Below, one piece after another: positions 44,597 through 53,508 of a DNA stretch of 64,000 nucleotides. Origin of the DNA: DAOUEX01 sp034430235 (GTDB lineage: Bacteria > Chloroflexota > Anaerolineae > UBA2200); assembly GCA_964478075.1 (NCBI GenBank), contig CAYZGO010000011.1:1-64000 (forward strand), read 5' to 3'. A program made the position numbers and the translations under genes. Position 1 is the first letter of the stretch, and each line of letters starts with the position of its first letter. Under the pieces are notes generated by a model that made no database searches, was not told the origin of the DNA, and was given only the letters and a program-made list of their open reading frames with translations.

Positions 44597-44641
44597 CGAC
44601 TGTCCCCTTTGGGCCAGGGCTGTACGGCCAAGTACAGGGCG
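44597..44641 (-). repeat. CCCTTTGGCCCAGG repeat, copy 3 (inverted)
   Basis: Reads on the minus strand as GCCCTGTACTTGGCC ... CCAAAGGGGACAGTCGCC, matching 39218-39272. Confidence 0.65.
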
Positions 44642-44656
44642 CTCTGCGGCGACTTG

Positions 44657-45376
44657 CTAGACCACCGGCGCTGAAGCCTGGCTGGATCTCAGCCATCTTG
44701 ATTCGTTCGCCGCTTGTGAGCGACTGTTGGCGTGGAAGCGCCACAGGAGCACAAGAACTCGTGTAGTCCAGTCAAATCGTCGTGCCGCTTTCCTCCGCCA
44801 GCTCTCGGATAGGCGAAGAGCGACAGAGGAGGTCGGCCTTGGGCCAAAGTCCCAGAATCCTTCGGGACTGCGCTGATTCCAGAGCCATTGGATCGCATCC
44901 TTCGCGAAGCCTGGCCAGCTCGGAAAGAGCGATAGCAGTTCCAACGATGTAAACCAACGGTCGACGGGGCCCGCCTTGAGTTGATAAGGTGGGCGTAACA
45001 TTGTCTCGCCGAGATACCTGATGCCGCCTTCCTTATGCCAGACCTAGCTCAGCAGTGCTGCCTCCAGGTCGCGCGGGAGGACCGCCTTGCCGAACCCCGC
45101 CTGAGCGTAGAACTGCACCGGCAGGGCGGACTGGAGGGCAGCGCTTGCAGCGCCAACCTCTGCTTCCCGGTCCAGCAGGCCGGGAAAGGGACGCGGGCGC
45201 AGAGAGATGGGGGTGGGGCGGGGGCGAACCTGGGGCTGCTGCTCGGGCGTGGCTACGTTGACCACATTGCCGTGGAGGTGCTCGATCTGCATGATGCTAT
45301 TCCCGACAGCAACCTGCCCGCTGATCTCCGCCTCGATAGGCGCGTCTATCTTACCGGGAGGGGACTGGTCAGTCAT
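44657..45376 (-). pseudogene. Chimeric remnant: ATPase N-terminus joined to a foreign C-terminus
   Basis: From ATG 45376 (AAGGAGG upstream) the frame gives MTDQSPPGKID ... PTPISLRPRPFPGLLDREAEV ... FYAQAGFGKAVLPRDL, the start of an NB-ARC/AAA-type ATPase whose P-loop has decayed (GFGKA). It ends in TAG at 45044. In the same frame after it comes GGIRYLGETMLRPPYQLKAG ... RWFTSLELLSLF ... WLWNQRSPEGFWDFGPR ... WRRKAARRFDWTTRVLVLL, the C-terminal end of a different protein family. A deletion must have joined two genes. A promoter lies at 45472-45500. Confidence 0.75.
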
Positions 45377-45435
45377 TGTGCCTCCTTGCTGCTTTGGCAT
45401 TGCGGCTGACTTGTAAGTATGCGTAGCACCACGTA

Positions 45436-45597
45436 CATCACTCGCTAGGGGCATCCTTTGCAGTTATGCACACTATAGCCCAGGTCAGCGGGGCTGTCAA
45501 CTGCACTTATGGCGCCTAACAGAACTCACCGCAGAGACGCAGAGGCCGCAGAGATACTTGTAGTTCCTCTGCGTTCTCGGCGTGCTCTGCGGTGAAA
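45436..45597. repeat. Promoter-bearing repeat, copy 1, with CACCGCAGAG palindrome
   Basis: The first 95 bp repeat at 47641-47735 (about 85% identical by eye). The right part is an inverted element, CACCGCAGAG ... CTCTGCGGTG (45530-45597), also seen in parts at 47760-47830, 49438-49533 and 57830. Confidence 0.8.
45472..45500 (-). promoter_or_regulatory. Promoter block copy 1
   Basis: Minus strand TTGACA (45500-45495), 17 bases, TATAGT (45477-45472). Same block as at 47677 and, diverged, 50974. Confidence 0.8.
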
Positions 45598-45666
45598 TCC
45601 GCCCTTGGCAAAGGCAACGGCGTAACTCCTCTCGTGCGAAGCGTCCCCCGTCGTGGCGGTCGCCAG

Positions 45667-45690
45667 CAGGGCATGCAGAGCACGAACGGT
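45667..45690. repeat. GCATGCAGAGCACGAACGG repeat
   Basis: Single copy of the unit that is tandem at 39081 and 57866. Confidence 0.65.
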
Positions 45691-45734
45691 CGCCCTCTTT
45701 TTGGCGAGGCTGCGCGCACTTGCAGATTTCCGCA

Positions 45735-45959
45735 TCACGGAACGCGCCTGTTCGGTTGCACGGCTGTCTTCTCGAGGAGGCGCCTCGTGGTGAGGGCGAT
45801 GGCCCGCCACCAATCCTCGGGCTCCTGCTCCGCCCAGCCGGACTCTGGATAGTGAGTCTCATAGGGCTCGAAGGTTCTTCCACGCCCCCCCTTTAGGTGC
45901 ACCAGAACTGCCTTATTTCCACCGCTGCGCACATCGTGAACGAGGATGTATTCAGGCAT
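45735..45959 (-). pseudogene. Xylulokinase-type (FGGY) N-terminal fragment
   Basis: MPEYILVHDVRSGGNKAVLVHLKG ... FEPYETHYPESGWAEQEPEDWWRAIALTTRRLLEK is the first 65 or so residues of an FGGY carbohydrate kinase such as xylulokinase (ATP-binding DxGTxxxK loop changed to DVRSGGNKA). The rest of the roughly 500-aa enzyme is missing. ATG 45959 follows GAGGAG. Clearly a truncated remnant. Confidence 0.75.
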
Positions 45960-46100
45960 CTTCTCCTCTGCCTCTTTTTGGCCCGGCATCGAGTCTAGCG
46001 TCTTGGCGGGTTACGACGTCCGTCGCGCGCGGATACCGTAACCCGCCTGCCAGGCAGCGTAGTCTTACCTGCCTTTCAACTCTGCGGCGGGCAAATGGGG

Positions 46101-46997
46101 CTACTCACCCTCTACAGTAGTTCCAAGGTACAGAAGGGGAAGAACTCCTTCACCAGGAACTACCATGACCTTGACCTTGGATTCTGGGTCGCGCAGGGAC
46201 CTGACGAACTCCAACTGAACCATGTCTGGGCTTTCTCTGAGGGCTGCACCCATGATCCTGATGGACTCGGCTTCACCTTCCGCCTCGGTGATAGTGGCTT
46301 CCTTGCGGTACTTGGCTTGTTCGGCTCGGTACTGCTCCGTGATGACCTGCTCCTTTTCGATCTGCTTTTGTTCGATGGCGTCGATATAGTCAGAGGAGAA
46401 GGTGATCTCACGGATGCCGAGAGAGTCAAGCACTAAGCCCTTGGCTTCGAAAAGAGGACGCATCTGTTGAAGAATTTCGTCTTGTACAACAGTGATGTCC
46501 CCTGTGTACAGCTCCGAGGCTTTGTATTTCCTTGGGATTTGACGACAAAGAACTCGGGAGTGGAATTTCACGACCTTCTCCACAACCGCTGCCTCGTCGC
46601 CAAGTTCCTGAGCAATCCGGGGCGCCTCAGATCTCTTTACCCTGAAGCGGATGGAGTAACAGATGTTAACCTGTTGCCCGTCCTCAGTGGTGGTGTCCAC
46701 CGGATAGTCAATGTAGTTGGCCTTCGAAGCAGCCTGCTTGTCGACGGGGGTGGTCTCGTAGATGATGTCCTTGGTGTTGTAGATCACCACCCGGTCAATG
46801 AAGGGGAGGATGACGTGAAAGCCCGGATCCAGTACCTGACCGGTCACTCTACCCAACCTCTTCACTACCCCGACAGTGCCAGCGTCGATGGTAGTAGTCG
46901 AGCCGAAAAAGCCCATGATTACCACAAGCACGACGGGCACCAGCAGTAGTCGAGAAATGGAGATTCTTGGCATCCTCGCTCTTGTTTGCTCAAACAT
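46101..46997 (-). CDS. SPFH/Band 7 (prohibitin-like) membrane protein
   Basis: Membrane-anchored scaffold protein of 298 aa. One N-terminal helix (LLLVPVVLVVIMGFFG), then the SPFH domain (TIDAGTVGVVKRLGRVTGQVLDPGFHVILPFIDRVV), then a coiled coil with ITEQYRAEQAKYRKEATITEAEGEAESIRI, typical of the prohibitin/HflK-C/stomatin group. The best start is ATG 46997 with AAGGAGG; the frame runs on to 47165 without protein-like content. It is the only intact gene in a region of decayed ones. Likely organises membrane proteases or lipid domains. Confidence 0.88.
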   Translation of the reverse strand: MFEQTRARMPRISISRLLLVPVVLVVIMGFFGSTTTIDAGTVGVVKRLGRVTGQVLDPGFHVILPFIDRVVIYNTKDIIYETTPVDKQAASKANYIDYPVDTTTEDGQQVNICYSIRFRVKRSEAPRIAQELGDEAAVVEKVVKFHSRVLCRQIPRKYKASELYTGDITVVQDEILQQMRPLFEAKGLVLDSLGIREITFSSDYIDAIEQKQIEKEQVITEQYRAEQAKYRKEATITEAEGEAESIRIMGAALRESPDMVQLEFVRSLRDPESKVKVMVVPGEGVLPLLYLGTTVEGE

Positions 46998-47193
46998 TTC
47001 CTTTCCTCCTTCCCTGATCTCCTTCTCCCCTTTCGGGGGATTAGAGATCGGGACTAAGTTTTTGCGGCTTACAAATTGTGAAGGCGCGACGTGGACGGAG
47101 CCCCGTAACGAAGTCAACCCTAAATGCTTTGGTAGCCGTGGTGCCCTTGACGTGTCACGTGCCATCCACTATCTCGACGATTCGCGTCTCGGC

Positions 47194-47585
47194 TTATGGA
47201 TACAGGGCATCCACTTCTTCCTGCAAGGCGGCAGTGCGCTGAATTGCTGTCACGACGCGGCAGTAGGGTTTGATCTCTTCCAACGTGAGCCGTCGTTCCC
47301 GGCGGTCCTTGAGCCACTTGGCCAGCACCTGATAGCCGCCGATCTGGTACTCCCACAGCTCCAGGGGAATCGGCTCGAAACACTGGGTCTCGTTGATGTA
47401 GATGCGCTCTTCTTTGGGTTCGTAGCGCAAGCCCTGACTTTGGGTCCGAGCCACTGGGTTGTCGCCCTAAACTGCTGCTCCAGCGTCTCCAAACACGAGT
47501 AAAAGCTCTCCTCCCGGGCGTCCCCCCGAGCGGCGACGCCGGTGATAGCTCTGAAATAGTCTGTTAGCATCGCTTTGCTTTTCAT
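47194..47585 (-). pseudogene. Type ISP/Eco57I-like restriction-modification remnant
   Basis: Two frames on the minus strand. The first (47585 to about 47410) reads MLTDYFRAITGVAARGDAREESFYSCLETLEQ, an N-terminus of type ISP enzymes. The second (47454 to 47194) reads GLRYEPKEERIYINETQCFE ... LELWEYQIGGYQVLAKWLKDR ... IKPYCRVVTAIQRT ... EEVDALYP, their C-terminus. The roughly 1000-aa methylase/helicase middle is deleted and the parts are out of frame. It is dead, with a promoter still in place at 47677-47705. Confidence 0.8.
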
Positions 47586-47676
47586 AGAACCTCAACCTGG
47601 GGCATTACGCCTAAGCCACTGGTATACGCAGCACCGAGTATGTCACTCACTGGCGGCATCCTCTGCAGTCATGCAC

Positions 47677-47705
47677 ACTATAGCCCAGGTCAGCGGGGCT
47701 GTCAA
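47677..47705 (-). promoter_or_regulatory. Promoter block copy 2
   Basis: TTGACA (47705-47700), 17-base spacer identical to copy 1, TATAGT (47682-47677). The 95-bp surrounding sequence (47641-47735) is also conserved. Confidence 0.8.
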
Positions 47706-47860
47706 CTGCACTTGTGGCGCCCAGCAGAATTCACCCCAGAGAGCGCACCTTGTCTCGCCTCGTCTTGTCGCCGAGACAAGGCCGCCAAGGCGAGGGAGGC
47801 CGCAGAGATACTTCCAATTGCTCTGCGGTTCGAACAGGTGCGCTCAACGCTCGCTGCGCC

Positions 47861-49369
47861 TCATACGTCTTGAGCACACATCGGCAGGTAGAGCCACGAG
47901 ACCGGTGCCCAGCGCTCATAAGCCCCGATGTCAGGCGCGGCGTCACGCGGGCGGCCTTCGAGGTCATCCGAGGGTGCACCGTCGGCGGAGCCGGCGTCTA
48001 TGGCCGGGCTGCCCTCCCGCAGGTGGTAATCCCCATCCTCTCCCCAGGCCGGTGCGACAAAGAGCGGATCGCCGTACAGGTTGCCGCTTCCCAGCGTGCC
48101 GATGTTGGCAGCGGTGTAGTCGTTGTCACCGTGCTCAAGAACCAACTCGCACTGCGGGAAGTAGAACAGGTTGTGCTCAGCCGTCAGATGGGTCGCTCGC
48201 CCGATAAAGATGTGAGAGCTTGGCCCAACGCTGCGGAAGACGGTGTTTTTCACTGTGAGGTTGATGGGAAGGTCAGGGGCATCGTACTGCACGTACATGA
48301 TATAGTTGTGGCCCAACGTATCATCCACCGTGACGTTAATGATATCAAAGCGGGCGTTGACCGTCTCGGTGCCAATTACGATGGCGGCCCAGGGAGTTAC
48401 GTCGGAATCCCCGTCACCGCGTCCGTAGATGAGGGTGTTCTCCACTCTGCTGTTGTCACCCCAGAGCTTGACTCCATCACAGGAGTTGTTGGCCACGATG
48501 CAGCGGCGGAAGGTTGTGTTGGCTGCTTTGGAATCCAGGCCGTCGCCATAGTTGTGCTCGGCGACTGTGTCCACGATCTCAATCGGCCCCGCCGACGGCT
48601 CTATGCCAAAGCCGTCAGGCCGGTCGTAGGGCCGGTCGGAGCCGTCACCTCCCTGGTAGTAATGCCCGCCGTAGGAGAGCTGGCAGCCTTGAATGCGCAC
48701 GTTCCGCCAGCCGCCGTGTTCCGCCTGCGGCCCACCTATCGCCCCGAAGCCGCAGTACTCGAAGCGGCAGTTGAGCACCTGCAGGTCGTCCACGTCCTGC
48801 ACGTTCAGGCCGAACTCGTCAATGTGGTGGACGTACAGATCCTGCAGTACGATGTGACTGGAGGGCTGCCAGAGGATTGCAATGCCATCCCGGAAGCCGA
48901 CTGCAGCGCCGCTGGCCTGGTCATCGTGAGTGAGCTCCAGATTCTCTATCTTTACATAACTCGCGCCGGACAGGTCGATACCGAAAGCCAGATCATCACG
49001 TCCGGCCAGAAGGGGACGGCTGCCCTCTTCACCCTTGATGCTGATCCAGGCATCGGCGGTGCCGGAGGGAGGGGTGACGATGTCATCGTCGTACTGGCTC
49101 AAGATGTAGCGTCCGCCGAGAATGATCAGGGTATCCCCTGGCTGCAACTGTCGTGAGCCGTACCCCGGTGTAGCCCAGGGGGCATCTCGTGTGCCGGGGT
49201 TGGCGTTGTCACCGTCAGTTGCCACGTAGTAGATAGTGCCAGCAGCACTGGCTCTGGGCGAGGCGGCGGGGATCGGCAGAGTCTGCGCCGTGCTGGACGG
49301 GGTTGGTGCGGTGGAGGCGCAAGAGCATAGCGCCAGGACTACTGTCACGAGTAGACGTAATGGTTTCAT
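47861..49369 (-). CDS. Right-handed beta-helix lipoprotein (polysaccharide lyase-like)
   Basis: Secreted lipoprotein of 502 aa. Lipobox LALCSC, a Thr/Ser/Ala/Pro linker, then YYVATDGDNANPGTRDAPWAT, which is the entry strand of the pectate-lyase/parallel beta-helix group, followed by many short repeats of the form I-x-I-x-N-x (YVKIENLELTHDD, HIVLQDLYVHHIDEF, VNARFDIINVTVDDT). The C-terminal DGDYHLREGSPAIDAGS ... DIGAYE is a common ending of choice-of-anchor-type beta-helix proteins. ATG 49369 follows AAGGAG. Substrate unknown, polysaccharide likely. Confidence 0.82.
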   Translation of the reverse strand: MKPLRLLVTVVLALCSCASTAPTPSSTAQTLPIPAASPRASAAGTIYYVATDGDNANPGTRDAPWATPGYGSRQLQPGDTLIILGGRYILSQYDDDIVTPPSGTADAWISIKGEEGSRPLLAGRDDLAFGIDLSGASYVKIENLELTHDDQASGAAVGFRDGIAILWQPSSHIVLQDLYVHHIDEFGLNVQDVDDLQVLNCRFEYCGFGAIGGPQAEHGGWRNVRIQGCQLSYGGHYYQGGDGSDRPYDRPDGFGIEPSAGPIEIVDTVAEHNYGDGLDSKAANTTFRRCIVANNSCDGVKLWGDNSRVENTLIYGRGDGDSDVTPWAAIVIGTETVNARFDIINVTVDDTLGHNYIMYVQYDAPDLPINLTVKNTVFRSVGPSSHIFIGRATHLTAEHNLFYFPQCELVLEHGDNDYTAANIGTLGSGNLYGDPLFVAPAWGEDGDYHLREGSPAIDAGSADGAPSDDLEGRPRDAAPDIGAYERWAPVSWLYLPMCAQDV

Positions 49370-49514
49370 CGCAGATGCTCCTTTTTCGGGTAGTCTTCCC
49401 GTTTGGTGGTCTCCCTCTTTAGTGTTGATACCTTTTCTTCACCGCAGAGCACGCAGCCTCTTGGCACCTTCGGTGGCCAAGAGACGCGGAGTGCGCAGAG
49501 TTTCTTGAGGTTTC

Positions 49515-50909
49515 TCAGCATTCTCGGCGGTGTAAAAGTGGGCCAGCGTTCAACACTATCGGGAGACAGATCATCGCCGCAGGCATTGACGATGGCCGTA
49601 TGGTGTTGCGTGCCCAGTGTTCAACGATGACGTCAATCAAATCGCTCGATGCAACGTCGGAGTGGTTGTGGGGGGCCGGCCCGTGACGAAAGTTGAAGGC
49701 GTCAACCTCCTCCGCGTCTTCTGTCCAGGATAGTTCCCACAGCCACAGCGCATAGTTCATGCCGCGCTGCTCAAACAGGTCCATCTGGTCGTCCATGAAC
49801 TCAGCCGCGCCAGGCTCCCAGCGCATGACGCCGAACTCGTTCACTGCAAGCGGCACGCCGTGCGCTGCCGCAAAGGCATCGAGCGTGCAGAGCAGATCAT
49901 CCAACCAGGCTCGGTGGAACTCGTCGTCAATGCCGTCCCAATCTGTATCGAACGCGCCTGGATAGGTGAACCGTAGGTTATCCCACCCCTGGTGCGTGTA
50001 GCGAAACGGCTCATACTGGTGCACGGTGTAGACCGTGCGTGTGTCGGCGGTTGGCTGCCCTACGGGCAGCCACGCGACGGCGCTGTAGGCCATGCCGCCC
50101 ACCAGGATCGGCGCCGCGTCCACCTCGCGGATGGCAGTGCTGATGTGCGGGTAGAACTAGTTCCAATCGTACAAGGTGCCAGCATAAGTCGCGTAGAACA
50201 CTTCTGGGTCCCAGATGTCCAGCCACGCGTCGTTCGAGTTTGGCTCGACCATCAGATCGTAGCCGACAACAATGGAGTTGCTGCGGTAGCGCTCCGCCGT
50301 GTAGCGCCACATCGCTGCCCATGCATCCTGCGCTGCCTGCTCCTGCCACACGGAATCATTCAGATAACTCTCATCGAACCAGTCTCCAACATCCTCAATC
50401 ACGAAAGTGAACTCACTACGGCCTGGCCCAGTGCGGAAGCTGATCACAGCGAACATGTCGGCATTGGCAATCATGTCGAGCAAGTTATCCAGGTTGTGCT
50501 GGATACCCTGGTCCAGGATGTAGGGCGGGGTTTCGGTGAACAGGCCGGGATGCGAGACATTGACATAATTGGCACCCAGCGCTGCCAACCGGTTCAAGTC
50601 CTCCTGGGTGTAAGGCGGCCCGACGGGGCCGGGTCCCATCAACGTGGGGCCGTCCAGCTCGGGGTAGAGGCGGCGCTGGTATACGTTGGCGCCCCGCAGG
50701 TGGGTGCCGCCTACCGACAGGCTCCACTTGTCATAAAAGGACTCGGTGTGTGGATGAGTACCAGTGGCAGTCAGTCCTTTGGTTTCGTCCGTAGCCGCAG
50801 CTTCGGTGATGGCCAGTGGTGAGGTAACGGGTAGGCAGATGCCACATGCCAGGACCAGGCCGACGAGAAAGACCAGAGTCAAGCAGGCTATCAGGCGCGG
50901 GTGATTCAT
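49515..50909 (-). pseudogene. Secreted GH5-like hydrolase interrupted by TAG
   Basis: The frame from ATG 50909 has a lipobox-like signal (LVGLVLACGI), then a barrel with GGTHLRGANVYQRRLYPEL, ALGANYVNVSHPGLF and the acid/base region VVGYDLMVEPNSND. It stops at TAG (50159-50157) in YDWN*FYPHIST and continues in the same frame as EVDAAPILVGGM ... YTVHQYEPFRYTHQG ... PLAVNEFGVMRWEPG (nucleophile Glu) to 49515. A Gln codon CAG to TAG change explains the break. 464 codons overall, normal for the family. A promoter lies at 50974-51002. Confidence 0.85.
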
Positions 50910-50973
50910 CTTCGCTATCCCCTATCGGACAGAGATCTGTCTGACTGGGCTGCCAGGCGTCGTGCTTGTGCAC

Positions 50974-51002
50974 AGTGTACCCTAGGTCAGTGTCGCTGTC
51001 AA
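50974..51002 (-). promoter_or_regulatory. Promoter block copy 3 (diverged)
   Basis: TTGACA (51002-50997), 17-base spacer containing CTGACCT as in copies 1 and 2, TACACT (50979-50974). Confidence 0.7.
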
Positions 51003-51010
51003 CAGGGCGA

Positions 51011-51089
51011 ACCCTCCCGGAGGTTGTGATAAGACGCTGAATGCCCCTTCCGGATGATGGAAAGCGTTGCCGGCAACCTCCGGGAGGGT
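51011..51089. repeat. Inverted repeat between divergent promoters
   Basis: ACCCTCCCGGAGGTTG (51011-51026) and its exact complement (51074-51089) enclose 47 bases, themselves partly paired (ACGCT ... AGCGT). It separates the minus-strand promoter from the plus-strand promoter and could form a cruciform. Confidence 0.75.
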
Positions 51090-51110
51090 GTCTTTGCCCC
51101 CAATCTATGG

Positions 51111-51139
51111 TTGTCAAAGCCCTGTGAGTGTGCTATACT
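51111..51139 (+). promoter_or_regulatory. Promoter of the yjbQ/radical SAM operon
   Basis: TTGTCA (51111-51116), 17-base spacer, TATACT (51134-51139). Confidence 0.7.
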
Positions 51140-51232
51140 ATGCGGTGTTGCTGTTTCGTCACGCACGAGAGGAAACACGAGGAGCCACCTTGACTGGGTG
51201 GCCTGTAGGCAACGAACATGGGGAGCCGAGCA

Positions 51233-51643
51233 ATGAAATACGAGATTGCAGTCAGTAGCACAAAGAGAAGCGACCTAGTTGACATCACCTCCGATGTGCA
51301 GGACACCGTTCGCAAGAGTGGGGTCGAGAAAGGGGTATGCTGCATCTTTGTGCCCCACACGACGGCTGGCTTGGTTGTCAATGAGAATTGGGATCCATCC
51401 GTAAGGGCCGATCTCCTTGCGGTGCTGGATAGGTTGGTGCCCTGGGAAGCGAACTATGCCCACACTGAGGGCAATGCGGCAGCGCACATCAAGGCCAGTC
51501 TGGTTGGGTCATCAGGGACCTTGTTTGTGGAAGCAGGGAAGCTGGTGCTAGGTACTTGGCAGGGCATCTTCCTGGCCGAGTTTGACGGCCCACGTCGTCG
51601 GCGGGTCCTGATACGGGTCATCCCCGATGTAGAGGACGAATGA
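51233..51643 (+). CDS. YjbQ/UPF0047 family protein
   Basis: Small conserved cytoplasmic protein of 136 aa. Family motifs are visible: CCIFVPHTTAGLVVNENWDP, NAAAHIKASLVGSSGTLFV and the C-terminal LGTWQGIFLAEFDGPRRRRVLI. Members show weak thiamine-phosphate synthase activity and bind metal through the His residues. ATG 51233 follows GGGGAG; an ATG 15 bases earlier lacks it. Its stop overlaps the start of the next gene (ATGA), so it is translated with the radical SAM pair. Confidence 0.9.
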   Translation: MKYEIAVSSTKRSDLVDITSDVQDTVRKSGVEKGVCCIFVPHTTAGLVVNENWDPSVRADLLAVLDRLVPWEANYAHTEGNAAAHIKASLVGSSGTLFVEAGKLVLGTWQGIFLAEFDGPRRRRVLIRVIPDVEDE

Positions 51644-53505
51644 TCTCCGCAGCGCTTCTGGATTCGATCCTGCCTGCTGTGAGCAAGCCAGCCCGCTACA
51701 CAGGGCACGAATGGAACAGCGTCAGCAAAGATTGGTCACAGGCCAGGGTCAAGATCGCTCTGGCCTATCCTGATGTGTACGAAGTGGGCATGTCCAATCT
51801 GGGGCTGGCCATCCTCTATGAAATCTTGAACCAGGAGCATGACGTGTTGGCCGAGCGCGTCTACGCGCCTTGGCTTGATATGGAACGCGCAATGCGCGAG
51901 GCTGCACTGCCCTTGTTCTCACTCGAATCGCGCCACCCTCTCCGTGAGTTCGACTTTATCGGGTTCAGCCTTCAGTACGAGTTGAACTACTCCAATGTGC
52001 TGAATATGCTCGACCTGGCCGCTATCCCCCTGTTAGCTTCGCAGCGTACGGACGAGACGTGGCCCCTGATTATCGGCGGGGGTAGCTGTACATACAACGC
52101 CGAGCCGCTGGCTGACTTTTTTGATTTGTTCGTCATCGGGGAGGGCGAGCAAGTTCTCCTGGAGTTGCTCGGTCTGTACGGGGAGTTGAAGGACAGCCTC
52201 AGTGCAGGGGGCCACTTGAAAGAGGAGTTCCTGTATCAAGCGGCAAGCATTGCTGGCGTCTATGTCCCCAGTCTGTACAAAGTCAGGTACAATTCTGATG
52301 GCACTGTATGTGCCATAGTGCCTGTGAAGGCAAGGGTTGCAGAGAGCATTCGCAAGCGTATTGTCTCCATATTGCCTCCGCCGCCGACGAAGCCAGTGGT
52401 GCCCTTGGTCAGAGCGGTGCACGATCGGGCCATGGTCGAGATCATGCGCGGCTGCACGCAGGGTTGTCGGTTCTGTCAGGCAGGAATGATCTATCGTCCG
52501 CTGCGTGAGCGGCCCATGGGCGAGATTCTGGAAGCAGTGGATCAACTGCTTGCCAACACCGGATACGAAGAGGTCGCACTGGTGTCGCTGAGCAGCAGTG
52601 ACTATACCTGCATCGAGCCCCTTGTGCGGGAATTGAGCACACGCTACGGAGAGCGGCACCTTTCTATTTCACTGCCCTCTCTGCGTACGGATTCCTTCTC
52701 CGTTGAACTGGCACAGGTCATCCAGCGCATACGCAAGACGGGCCTGACCTTTGCTCCTGAGGTGGGCAGTGAGCGCCTGCGCAAGGTGATTAACAAGAGT
52801 GTCACTGCGGATGACCTCCTGCGGACGGCTGAAGCCGCTTATGCCAGTGGGTGGCTGCGCATCAAGCTGTACTTTATGATAGGATTGCCTACGGAGACGA
52901 TGGAGGATGTGCTCGCCATCGCTGGCCTGGTAAAGGCCGTGCGAGACGTAGGGCGTCGTTTACGTGGAAAGCGTGCCCAGGTCAACGTCAGTGTAGGTAC
53001 TTTTGTCCCCAAGTCGCACACTCCTTTCCAGTGGTTACCTCTGGAGGACAGGGCACAAATCGCAGCCAGGCAGGATGCTCTCCGTCGGGAGTTGCGCCTT
53101 CGTGGTGTGCATTTGAGTTGGTCTGACGAAGCTACCACCTGGCTGGAAGCAGCCCTTTCGAGGGGCGACCGCCGGCTTGGGCAGGTCATCATTCGCGCCT
53201 GGCAACTGGGGGCCCGCTTTGATGCCTGGAATGAGGCTTTCAAGCCGCAGTTCTGGAGACAGGCCTTCTCAGAGGCGGGCCTTGATCCCGATTTCTACGC
53301 TTCGCGTCAGCGCCCGTTTGAAGAGCTGCTGCCCTGGAGCCACATTGATACTGGAGTCAGCAGCACATTTCTGTGGGAGGAGTATCAGCGCAGTCTGTGC
53401 GGCGAGAGCACCATTGACTGTCGAGAAGGATGTGTGGACTGCGGCGTGCGCACAGCTTTTGACTTGCGATGCTGCCCGCTTGTGGCGAAGGATAGCTGTG
53501 AGTGA
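51640..53505 (+). CDS. TIGR03960-family B12-binding-like radical SAM protein
   Basis: Radical SAM enzyme of unknown reaction, 621 aa. The N-terminal region (KIALAYPDVYEVGMSNLGLAILYEILN) is a B12-binding-like Rossmann domain. The cluster motif is CTQGCRFCQ (CxxxCxxC), followed by LVSLSSSDYTCIEPLVREL and SLPSLRTDSF, hallmarks of the TIGR03960 group. The C-terminal Cys-rich end (CREGCVDCGVRTAFDLRCCPL) is also typical. In many bacteria it sits with the TIGR03936 protein, then rng and rplU. The stop is three bases before the TIGR03936 start. A role in RNA or ribosome modification has been suggested only from context. Confidence 0.9.
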   Translation: MISAALLDSILPAVSKPARYTGHEWNSVSKDWSQARVKIALAYPDVYEVGMSNLGLAILYEILNQEHDVLAERVYAPWLDMERAMREAALPLFSLESRHPLREFDFIGFSLQYELNYSNVLNMLDLAAIPLLASQRTDETWPLIIGGGSCTYNAEPLADFFDLFVIGEGEQVLLELLGLYGELKDSLSAGGHLKEEFLYQAASIAGVYVPSLYKVRYNSDGTVCAIVPVKARVAESIRKRIVSILPPPPTKPVVPLVRAVHDRAMVEIMRGCTQGCRFCQAGMIYRPLRERPMGEILEAVDQLLANTGYEEVALVSLSSSDYTCIEPLVRELSTRYGERHLSISLPSLRTDSFSVELAQVIQRIRKTGLTFAPEVGSERLRKVINKSVTADDLLRTAEAAYASGWLRIKLYFMIGLPTETMEDVLAIAGLVKAVRDVGRRLRGKRAQVNVSVGTFVPKSHTPFQWLPLEDRAQIAARQDALRRELRLRGVHLSWSDEATTWLEAALSRGDRRLGQVIIRAWQLGARFDAWNEAFKPQFWRQAFSEAGLDPDFYASRQRPFEELLPWSHIDTGVSSTFLWEEYQRSLCGESTIDCREGCVDCGVRTAFDLRCCPLVAKDSCE

Positions 53506-53508
53506 AGT

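Noticed and set aside
47714..49156. Plus-strand frame of 480 codons
   Set aside because: Antisense of the beta-helix lipoprotein, which has a ribosome site and a lipobox.
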